In this document: positions 58,256-64,000 of the stretch, one piece after another | Numbering within the stretch: the first letter of the stretch is position 1 | Layout of the letters: each line of letters opens with the position of its first letter | From: an uncultured bacterium | GTDB lineage: Bacteria > Bacillota > Clostridia > Oscillospirales > Oscillospiraceae | DNA length: 64,000 nt | Assembly: GCA_947364395.1 (NCBI GenBank) | Contig: CANASS010000005.1 | Coordinates: 1-64,000, forward strand | Reading direction: 5' to 3' | Translations under genes and position numbers: made by a program | Notes under the pieces: model-generated | Database searches by the model: none | What the model was told of the DNA's origin: nothing | The model's input: only the letters and a program-made list of their open reading frames with translations

Positions 58256-58879
58256 ATGGAAGAATATCGAGGGGAAAACAAAATCATCCTGCGGGGACAG
58301 ACGGCGGAGGCCCCCGTCCGCTCCCACCAGAACCACGGCGTGGACTACTACCTGGTTCCCCTGCGGGTGCCCCGGCTGTCCGGCACGGACGACATCCTGA
58401 ACCTGGTGACGGCCAGCCCGGACCCGGAGCTGTGGACGCCGGGGCGCTGGGTGTCCGTCCAGGGGGAGGTGCGCTCCTACAACAACCGCACGGGGACGGG
58501 GAGCAAGCTGGTCATTACCGTGCTGGTGCGCTCCGCCCAGCCCGCCCAGCCGGAAGAGGGGGAAAACCGCCTGGTGCTGGCCGGCACCCTGTGCCGCCGG
58601 CCCACCGCCCGGCGCACCCCCCTGGGCCGGGAGATCTGCGACCTCCTGCTGGCCGTTAACCGCTCCTATGGCCGGGCGGACTACTTACCCTGCATCGCCT
58701 GGGGCTCCCTGGCCGCCCACTGCGGCGGGCTGGACGTGGGGGACACCCTGCGGCTGGAGGGGCGGCTCCAAAGCCGCCGGTATCATAAGCTCATCGACGG
58801 GGAGCAGGTGGAGCGCACAGCCTTTGAGATATCGGTGATGAACCTGCTGGACGGCGGCGAGGAGCCCGCGTTCTCTTGA
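58256..58879 (+). CDS. Tandem OB-fold single-stranded DNA-binding-like protein
   Basis: 207 residues made of two SSB-like halves. The first (about 8-98) has NKIILRGQTAEAP, GRWVSVQGEVRSYNN and KLVITVLV. The second (about 105-200) has NRLVLAGTLCRRPTARRTPLGREICDLLLAV, LPCIAWGSLAAHC and GDTLRLEGRLQSRRY, the usual SSB strand order. There is no acidic SSB tail. It may bind single-stranded DNA in repair or competence, or be a primosomal PriB-like protein. The ATG at 58256 is preferred over GTG 58247. No operon partner. Confidence 0.75.
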   Translation: MEEYRGENKIILRGQTAEAPVRSHQNHGVDYYLVPLRVPRLSGTDDILNLVTASPDPELWTPGRWVSVQGEVRSYNNRTGTGSKLVITVLVRSAQPAQPEEGENRLVLAGTLCRRPTARRTPLGREICDLLLAVNRSYGRADYLPCIAWGSLAAHCGGLDVGDTLRLEGRLQSRRYHKLIDGEQVERTAFEISVMNLLDGGEEPAFS

Positions 58880-58930
58880 GTTCCTTTTTCCTGTAAAAAA
58901 GCACCAAAAAGAACTTTTAGTCCGCCACGA
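58880..58930 (+). repeat. 3'-end hairpin repeat after the SSB-like gene (degenerate stem)
   Basis: GTTCCTTTTTCCTGT, AAAAAAGCACC, then AAAAAGAACTTTTAGTCCGC: the tail is conserved and the right arm is eroded. It begins directly after the stop codon. The following 58931-59061 bases show no gene. Confidence 0.65.
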
Positions 58931-59061
58931 AAACGGGTGGTAACCGAACAATTTGCGCACGGCAATCAGCCAAACAGGTTATTCAAACATAAAATATCTT
59001 TTTTGGCTATGATATTGCCCTGCTGCGTGGCCGACGCGGTGTTTTGATTCAGAACGCACGT

Positions 59062-59122
59062 CGGTAACGAGCAAAAGTTTCTTTTTTCGCCTCCTTTTTT
59101 CTTTTCACAGAAAAAAGGAGGG
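59062..59122 (-). repeat. 3'-end hairpin repeat after the uracil-DNA glycosylase gene
   Basis: On the minus strand: arms CCTCCTTTTTTCT and AGAAAAAAGGAGG, then CGAAAAAAGAAACTTTTGCT and CGTTACCG. It starts six bases after the stop codon. Confidence 0.78.
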
Positions 59123-59128
59123 CCCGTG

Positions 59129-59701
59129 TTACTGGTAGACCTCCGGGCAGATCTCCCGGATCTTGGCCCGGATGGCCCGCAGGTCCACAAAGGTATCCGG
59201 TTTTTTCGTCGGGTCCCGAAGGAGGGCGGCGGGGTGGTAGATGGCGGTGTAAAACACCCCGCCCTTCTCCGTCCACTGGCCGTGCTCCTTGGTGATGCGG
59301 TAGTCGGGCTTGATGAGCCGCATGGCGGCAATACGCCCCAGGCACACCACGATCCGGGGGTGGATCAGCTCCATCTGGTCCCAGAGATAGCCGATGCAGG
59401 CGTCCTGCTCGGTGTTCAGCGGGTCCCGGTTTCTGGGCGGGCGGCATTTGACGATGTTGGTGATGTAAAAATTCTTCTCCCGGCTCAGCCCCACAAGGGA
59501 CAGCATCTCGTCCAGCAGCTGTCCGCCCCGGCCCACAAAGGGCTCCCCCTGGAGGTCTTCGTTTTCGCCGGGACCCTCGCCGATGAACATGACCCGGGCG
59601 TCCTTCGGCCCCTTTCCGAACACCACGTTGGTGCGGGTGTCCGCCAGGGCGCACTTCTGGCAGCCCATACAGCGGCGGTGTAATTCTTCCCAGTTTGGCA
59701 T
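59129..59701 (-). CDS. Family 4 uracil-DNA glycosylase (iron-sulfur)
   Basis: 190 residues; removes uracil from DNA. The 4Fe-4S ligands of family 4 are placed as expected: CQKC (14 and 17, within CMGCQKCAL), then KCRPPRNRDPL and EQDACIGYL. Motif A is GEGPGENEDLQGEPFVGRGGQLLD and the active-site histidine lies in YHPAALLRD. ATG 59701 has GGAGGG upstream. It is divergent from the T-box/aspS2 operon. Confidence 0.93.
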   Translation of the reverse strand: MPNWEELHRRCMGCQKCALADTRTNVVFGKGPKDARVMFIGEGPGENEDLQGEPFVGRGGQLLDEMLSLVGLSREKNFYITNIVKCRPPRNRDPLNTEQDACIGYLWDQMELIHPRIVVCLGRIAAMRLIKPDYRITKEHGQWTEKGGVFYTAIYHPAALLRDPTKKPDTFVDLRAIRAKIREICPEVYQ

Positions 59702-59776
59702 GGGTCCATCCCTCCTGTCCTTCCGGTTTTAGAACATTGTACCATAGTTTTTTCCCCACGGCCAGAAAATTTTTAG

Positions 59777-59805
59777 TTGACAATGGGGTAAAATGAGTGT
59801 ATGAT
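59777..59805 (+). promoter_or_regulatory. Sigma-A promoter of the aspS2-gatCAB operon
   Basis: TTGACA (59777-59782), a 17-base spacer and TATGAT (59800-59805), just upstream of the T-box leader. Confidence 0.8.
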
Positions 59806-59811
59806 TCCCTC

Positions 59812-60097
59812 AACAAGCGAAGATTGCAAAGGCATCGACGAAGACCGCCCCTCACGGCGTCCGACAGAGAACGCGGGCCACCGACTGAAAGCCCGCCCCG
59901 GAAAGACGAGATGGCGCAACACTTCCGAGCCGGTGGTTCGAACCCCCAGGACGGGGGCGTAGGGCCGCCCGTCCTCCCCACGTTACCGGGGCTCGAGAGA
60001 GGTCCCTTGCTGGAGGGGCAACGCGGGTGGTACCGCGGAATGATTTGATTGTTCCGTCCCGGACTGTACTTTTGTACAGTCCGGGATTTTTATATAC
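59812..60097 (+). promoter_or_regulatory. T-box riboswitch leader, probably sensing tRNA(Asn)
   Basis: Stem I begins near GAAGATTGCAAAGGC and has the distal CAGAGAA block with the hairpin GCGGGCCACC...GCCCGC. The descending strand GCGCAACACTTCCGAG aligns with canonical specifier segments such as xAUCACCUUUGAG, placing AAC (Asn) as the specifier codon. The antiterminator T-box core GGGTGGTACCGCGG is at 60025-60038 and is followed by the terminator. Uncharged tRNA(Asn) should promote readthrough into aspS2 and gatCAB. The T-box itself is certain; the specifier is by alignment by eye. Confidence 0.93.
60057..60094 (+). terminator. T-box-controlled terminator
   Basis: Stem TCCCGGACTGTAC / GTACAGTCCGGGA with loop TTTT, followed by a T-rich tail. 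It is the alternative to the T-box antiterminator. Confidence 0.93.
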
Positions 60098-60139
60098 AAA
60101 TCTCCCCGCTGGGGAACATCCAAAACAAAAAGGAGCTGA

Positions 60140-61465
60140 ATGGTTATGAAGTTCGTCACAGGCGAAAGCAAAAAGCCGGCCACTTATCAGGATATCGCGG
60201 AGGGCGGGCTGAATAACCGCCCGGTCTCCCTTCGCGGCGCGGTCCACGCCCTGCGGGACATGGGGGGCGTGACCTTCCTCACCCTGCGGCTGGCCCGGGG
60301 AGCGGTACAGTGCGTGTGCCCGCCGGGCGCGCTGCCCCAGGGACTGCGGGAGGAATGCTGCGTGGAGCTGTCCGGCACCGTCCGGGGGGAGCCCCGGGCC
60401 CCCGGCGGGTTTGAGATCGCCGTGGAGTCCGTCGCCGTGCTGTCCCGGCCCGCCGCCCCCATGCCCGTGTCCCTGGGCAAAAGAAGGCTGGACCTCCATC
60501 TGGACACCGAGCTTCCCTTGCGGCCCGTCGTCCTCCGCCATCCCAGGGAGCGGGCAGTGTTCAAAATTCAGGAGGGGTTGGTTCGGGCCTTCCGGGATTA
60601 CCTCACCGGGGAGGGGTTCACCGAGATCCACACCCCTAAAATCGTCCACGCCGGGGCGGAAGGGGGCTCAAACATCTTCAAGCTGGACTATTTCGGCAAA
60701 AAAGCCTGTCTGACCCAGTCCCCCCAGCTCTACAAGCAGACTATGGCAGGGGTGTTCCATCGGGTCTTTGAGGTGGGCCCCGTGTTCCGGGCGGAGAAGC
60801 ACGCCACCCCCCGGCATCTTAACGAGTACACCGGGCTGGACTTCGAGATGGGGTATATTGATTCCTTCTACGACATCATTGAGATGGAGGCGGGATATCT
60901 CCGCCATGCCATGGCGCTGCTGGCCCGGGAGTACCGCCTGGAGCTGGACCTGCTGGGCGTGGAGCTTCCCGCTATGGACCAGATCCCCTGCCTGCGGTTT
61001 GACGCCGCAAAGCGGCTGGCGGCGGAAAAGTACGGCTGTCAGATCCGGGACCCCTACGACCTGGAGCCGGAGGAGGAGGCCCGCATTGGGCAGTACGTCA
61101 AGGAGGAGCTGGACAGCGATTTTGTGTTCGTCACCCACTACCCGTCAAAAAAGCGGCCCTTCTACGCCATGGACGACCCAGACGACGCCAGGTACACCCT
61201 GTCTTTCGACCTGCTGTTCCGGGGGCTGGAGGTGACCACCGGGGGCCAGCGGATTCACAGCTGGGCAGCCCAGACGGCCAAGATGGAGGCCCGGGGCATG
61301 GACCCGGCGGAATTTGAAAGTTATCTTATGATCCACAGGCACGGCATGCCTCCCCATGGCGGGCTGGGCATTGGCCTGGAGCGGCTGACCATGCAGCTGT
61401 GCGGGCTGGACAACATTCGCTATGCCAGCCTCTTCCCCCGGGACCGCACCCGTATGGTGCCCTGA
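60140..61465 (+). CDS. aspS2: Aspartyl-tRNA synthetase, archaeal/non-discriminating type (AspS2)
   Basis: 441 residues, short like archaeal-type AspRS: N-terminal anticodon-binding OB fold (about 28-110) and class II catalytic core with motif 2-3 elements (FRAEKHATPRHLNEYTGLDFEMG, GGLGIGLERLTMQLCGLDNIRYASLFPRD). The bacterial GAD insertion is absent. A histidine (residue 36 in AVHALRDMGG) sits where non-discriminating enzymes have His and discriminating ones have Trp, so it should also charge tRNA(Asn) with Asp. With gatCAB downstream it makes Asp-tRNA(Asn) for amidation. ATG 60140 is used; ATG 60146 is equally possible (AGGAG at 60131). Confidence 0.92.
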   Translation: MVMKFVTGESKKPATYQDIAEGGLNNRPVSLRGAVHALRDMGGVTFLTLRLARGAVQCVCPPGALPQGLREECCVELSGTVRGEPRAPGGFEIAVESVAVLSRPAAPMPVSLGKRRLDLHLDTELPLRPVVLRHPRERAVFKIQEGLVRAFRDYLTGEGFTEIHTPKIVHAGAEGGSNIFKLDYFGKKACLTQSPQLYKQTMAGVFHRVFEVGPVFRAEKHATPRHLNEYTGLDFEMGYIDSFYDIIEMEAGYLRHAMALLAREYRLELDLLGVELPAMDQIPCLRFDAAKRLAAEKYGCQIRDPYDLEPEEEARIGQYVKEELDSDFVFVTHYPSKKRPFYAMDDPDDARYTLSFDLLFRGLEVTTGGQRIHSWAAQTAKMEARGMDPAEFESYLMIHRHGMPPHGGLGIGLERLTMQLCGLDNIRYASLFPRDRTRMVP

Positions 61466-61490
61466 CCTACTTTTTCTTGTAAGAAAAAGT
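61466..61490 (+). repeat. 3'-end hairpin repeat after aspS2
   Basis: Arms CCTACTTTTTCTT and AAGAAAAAGTAGG flank a GT loop, starting directly after the aspS2 stop. It leads into the tail shared with the tandem array. No T-run follows, so it need not stop transcription towards gatC. Confidence 0.75.
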
Positions 61491-61815
61491 AGGCAAAAAG
61501 AACTTTTAAACCGTTACCTCCGTGCAGGTTATCCCACATGATGCGTCGGCAACTTACCTTTATATGTCTGTTAGAGCAGGCAAAAGAACTTTTAAACCGT
61601 TACCTCCGTGCAGGTTATCCCACATGATGCGTCGGCAACTTACCTTTGATGTGTCTGCTAAAGCAGGCAAAAAGAACTTTTAGACCGTTACCATCGTACA
61701 GGTTATCCCTCGTGCTGCGCCGGCAACAAACCTTTATATGTCTGTTAGAGCAGGCAAAAAGAACTTTTAGACCCTTACTGTCGTGCAGGTCATCCCACAT
61801 GCCGCCCTGGCGGCA
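61491..61815 (+). repeat. 87-bp tandem repeat array between aspS2 and gatC
   Basis: Units start at 61491, 61578, 61665 and 61752, exactly 87 bp apart; the fourth is partial. Each begins AGGCAAAAAGAACTTTTA, continues ACCGTTAC, GTGCAGGTTATCCC and CGGCAACTTACCTTTATATG, and ends TCTGTTAGAGC. Its first 25 bp are the tail of the hairpin repeats found at other gene ends. It sits inside the aspS2-gatCAB operon. No coding capacity is evident. Confidence 0.9.
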
Positions 61816-61843
61816 AACTTCTAATTGATAAGGAGAGATTCTC

Positions 61844-62131
61844 ATGAACATCGGCATGGATATGGTGGACTATATCGCGGAGTTGTCCCGGTTGGAGCTC
61901 CAGGCCGGCGAAAAGCAGGCCATGACCGCCCAATTGGAGCAGATCATCGCCTATATGGACGTGCTGAACAAGCTGGACACCACCGGCGTGGAGCCCATGA
62001 GCCACGTGTTCCCGGTGAAAAACGTACTGCGGGAGGACCAGGTGTCCCCGTCCCAGGACCGGGCGGCGCTGCTGGCCGGTTCGCCCGCAGGGGACAAGGA
62101 AGCCTTCTTGGTGCCCAAGGCTGTGGAATAA
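61844..62131 (+). CDS. gatC: Asp/Glu-tRNA amidotransferase subunit GatC
   Basis: 95 residues; the small chaperone-like subunit that wraps GatA and holds the complex together. DYIAELSRLELQAGEKQAMTAQLEQIIAYMDVLNKLDTTGVEPMSH and VLREDQVSPSQDR are classic GatC features. AAGGAG precedes ATG 61844. Downstream 62132-62234 has no gene. Confidence 0.96.
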   Translation: MNIGMDMVDYIAELSRLELQAGEKQAMTAQLEQIIAYMDVLNKLDTTGVEPMSHVFPVKNVLREDQVSPSQDRAALLAGSPAGDKEAFLVPKAVE

Positions 62132-62234
62132 CTTCCTTGTGTTAAAAAAGAACTTCGATTTGCCGCCAACGCGGCGGACATCAGACGGTTTTCACAGGAC
62201 AGCGAAAGCAATTGAAAGATGGGGAGAACAGACT

Positions 62235-63701
62235 ATGACATTGAGAGATTTGACCGCCCTGGAACTGGGCGCGGCCATCAAAGGGGGAGAGGTGTCCGTC
62301 AAAGAGGCCGTCCAGGCGGCGCTGGACCAGATTTCCACCCAGGATGACAAACTGAACGCCTTTATCACCGTCACCGGCCGGCGGGCGCTGGACCGGGCGG
62401 AAAAATTACATGCCGGGGTCAGGGACGCCGAAAGCCCCCTCTACGGCGTGCCCATGGCCCTCAAGGACAATATCTGCACCAAGGGGATCAGAACCACCTG
62501 CGCCTCCAAAATTTTGGGGAATTTTGCGCCCCCCTATGATGCCACGGCGGCAGAGCGGCTGGAGCGGGCGGGGGCGGTGTCCCTGGGCAAGCTGAACATG
62601 GACGAGTTCGCCATGGGCTCCACCTCGGAGACCTCCTTCTACGGCCCGGTCCGCAACCCCTGGGACCTGGAGCGGGTCCCAGGGGGGTCCTCCGGCGGCG
62701 CGGCGGCGGCTGTGGCGGCGGGTATGGGCTGGTACGCCGTGGGCTCGGACACCGGCGGGTCTATCCGCCAGCCCGCCTCCTACTGCGGTGTCACCGGCAT
62801 GAAGCCCACCTACGGCGCCGTGTCCCGGTACGGGCTCATCGCCTACGCCTCCTCTCTGGACCAGATCGGCCCCCTGTGCCGGGACGCGGCGGACTGCGCC
62901 GCCGTGCTGGACGCCCTCATGGGCCGGGACCCCAGGGACGGCACCAGCCTGGACGGCAGGTACGGCTGTCTGCTGGCGGAGCTGAGCGGCGATATCCGGG
63001 GGATGAAAATCGGCCTGCCCGTGGACTGCTATGGGGAGGGCTTGGACGGAGAGGTAAAAGCCGCCGTGCTGGCCGCGGCCTGTGTGCTGAAAGACCGGGG
63101 CGCGGAGATCGTAGAGCTGTCCTTCCCGGTGATGGAGTACGTGGTCCCCGCCTATTATATCATTGCCGCCGCCGAGGCCTCCTCCAACCTGTCCCGGTTT
63201 GACGGGGTGAAATACGGCTGGCGGGCGGCGGAGTACGATGGGTTGACGGACCTGTACCGCAAAACCCGCACCCAGGGTTTCGGCGCGGAGGTGAAGCGGC
63301 GCATCCTGCTGGGGACCTTCGTGCTGTCCTCCGGGTATTATGACGCCTACTACAAAAAAGCGCTCCAGGTGAAGGCCGTGGTCAAGGAAGCCTTTGACCA
63401 GGCGTTCCAGCGGTGCGGCCTGCTTCTGACCCCCGTGGCCCCCGCCACCGCGCCCAGGCTGGGCGAGAGCCTGTCCGACCCCCTGCAAATGTATCTCAGC
63501 GATGTCTATACCGTGTCCGTCAACCTGGCGGGCCTGCCGGGGCTGTCCATGCCCTGCGGGTTCGACTCCAAGGGCCTGCCCATCGGGGCCCAGCTCGTCG
63601 GCCCCCACTTCGGGGAGGGCAGGCTGCTCAACGCCGCCCACGCGTTCCAGCAGGACACCGGCTATCACAAGCGCGCCCCGAAAGGAGGGGACTTGGCATG
63701 A
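62235..63701 (+). CDS. gatA: Asp/Glu-tRNA amidotransferase subunit GatA
   Basis: 488-residue amidase that releases ammonia from glutamine. The Ser-cisSer-Lys triad is visible: lysine in PMALKDNICTKG, and the serines in VPGGSSGGAAAAVAAG plus SDTGGSIRQPA. ATG 62235 gives the family N-terminus (MTLRDLTALELGAAIKGGEVS), with GGGGAG upstream. The stop overlaps the start of a 29-codon mini-ORF as ATGA. Confidence 0.97.
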   Translation: MTLRDLTALELGAAIKGGEVSVKEAVQAALDQISTQDDKLNAFITVTGRRALDRAEKLHAGVRDAESPLYGVPMALKDNICTKGIRTTCASKILGNFAPPYDATAAERLERAGAVSLGKLNMDEFAMGSTSETSFYGPVRNPWDLERVPGGSSGGAAAAVAAGMGWYAVGSDTGGSIRQPASYCGVTGMKPTYGAVSRYGLIAYASSLDQIGPLCRDAADCAAVLDALMGRDPRDGTSLDGRYGCLLAELSGDIRGMKIGLPVDCYGEGLDGEVKAAVLAAACVLKDRGAEIVELSFPVMEYVVPAYYIIAAAEASSNLSRFDGVKYGWRAAEYDGLTDLYRKTRTQGFGAEVKRRILLGTFVLSSGYYDAYYKKALQVKAVVKEAFDQAFQRCGLLLTPVAPATAPRLGESLSDPLQMYLSDVYTVSVNLAGLPGLSMPCGFDSKGLPIGAQLVGPHFGEGRLLNAAHAFQQDTGYHKRAPKGGDLA

Positions 63702-63787
63702 CCTGGGGGACCATCATCGGCCTTGTCCGCACCCATTCCCCCCGTCAGGGGGAAATGGCGAACACAGAAGGGAGGTATGCGGCATGA
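63698..63787 (+). CDS. 29-residue mini-ORF resembling a duplicated gatB start
   Basis: It begins MTWGTIIGLV, against MTWETVIGLE of GatB, and then diverges. It has its own AAAGGAGGGG site, overlaps the gatA stop as ATGA and overlaps the gatB start as ATGA. The first 28 bases match the gatB start at 23 positions. It is either a remnant of a tandem duplication of the gatB initiation region or a coupling ORF that carries ribosomes from gatA to gatB. Confidence 0.5.
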   Translation: MTWGTIIGLVRTHSPRQGEMANTEGRYAA

Positions 63788-64000
63788 CCTGGGAAACCGT
63801 GATCGGCCTGGAGACCCACGTGGAGCTGGCCACCAGAACCAAGATATTCTGCTCCTGCACCACCGAATTCGGAGGGGACCCCAACACCCACTGCTGCCCG
63901 GTGTGCACCGGGATGCCGGGGACCCTGCCCGTGCTGAACAAAAAAGTGCTGGAGTTCGCCGTCAAGGCCGGACTGGCCCTGAACTGCTCCATCACCCGGT
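63784..64000 (+). CDS. gatB: Asp/Glu-tRNA amidotransferase subunit GatB, N-terminal part
   Basis: Open to the right edge, 72 codons visible. TWETVIGLETHVELATRTKIFCSC and the zinc-type cysteines (FCSC, CCPVC) with TGMPGTLPVLNKK identify the GatB cradle domain, which activates Asp-tRNA(Asn) or Glu-tRNA(Gln) and receives ammonia from GatA. GGGAGG precedes the ATG. Confidence 0.97.
   Translation, partial: MTWETVIGLETHVELATRTKIFCSCTTEFGGDPNTHCCPVCTGMPGTLPVLNKKVLEFAVKAGLALNCSITR

Noticed and set aside
59930..59960. tRNA gene, because of a GGTTCGAACC T-loop-like sequence
   Set aside because: No acceptor, D or anticodon arms fit around it; it is part of the T-box leader.
61491..61815. CRISPR array
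   Set aside because: The 87-bp units are contiguous near-identical repeats with no unique spacers and no cas genes.

Overview
The window looks like a chromosomal stretch from a GC-rich, strictly anaerobic Firmicute of the class Clostridia, most likely order Oscillospirales (Oscillibacter/Flavonifractor-like). This is an inference from several signs: SLH-domain S-layer genes, an anaerobic cbi-type cobalamin pathway under a cobalamin riboswitch, HrcA/CIRCE control of dnaK, T-box control of an AspS2-GatCAB operon, clostridial CobU and DUF4093 (RNase M5-like) families, and sigma-A promoters close to TTGACA-N17-TATAAT. The organism appears flagellated: a partial cheA with a sigma-28-like promoter, FliK-like and FlhB-like proteins, and two PilZ proteins.

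Layout. 1-3.3 kb: divergent cheA (truncated at the left edge), then fliK-like, flhB-C-like and PilZ genes. 3.4-13.7 kb: two very large secreted SLH proteins followed by a second PilZ gene, so PilZ genes bracket the surface proteins. 14-16.2 kb: a MATE transporter convergent with a SprA-like HExxH protein. 16.4-20.3 kb: a probable major S-layer protein. 20.3-21.1 kb: a small phage-tail-like gene, then a compact two-promoter convergent element: a 28-codon basic peptide gene opposed by a ~105-nt untranslated RNA that overlaps its 3' end. It resembles a type I toxin-antitoxin locus and is the best candidate for an undescribed system here.

21.2-36.1 kb: one uninterrupted cobalamin operon of 17 genes (cbiD, L, F, H, J, ET, A, cobT, U, S, short cobU-like, cobC, cbiB, cobD, cbiP, C, cobO), mostly with ATGA-type overlaps. 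cbiG, the cobalt chelatase and cobalt transport genes are absent from it. 36.4-49.1 kb: housekeeping genes (pcrA, HAD phosphatase, comEC, holA, RNase M5-like, a HExxH protein, rpiB, PHP phosphatase, a PMT-type glycosyltransferase). 49.4-54.5 kb: hrcA-grpE-dnaK-dnaJ behind a perfect CIRCE. 54.5-59.7 kb: an MBOAT/DHHW O-acetylation pair, a two-OB-fold SSB-like protein, a family 4 uracil-DNA glycosylase and small unknowns. 59.8-64 kb: an asparagine-specific T-box leader, a non-discriminating-type AspRS, gatC, gatA, a 29-codon duplicated mini-ORF and gatB (cut by the right edge). These would make Asn-tRNA(Asn) by transamidation.

Non-coding structure is rich. A hairpin-plus-tail repeat sits at the 3' ends of at least six genes, always oriented with the upstream gene. 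An 87-bp tandem array lies between aspS2 and gatC. Two copies of another repeat begin immediately after the grpE and dnaK stop codons. No rRNA, tRNA, CRISPR array, insertion sequence or replication origin was recognised.
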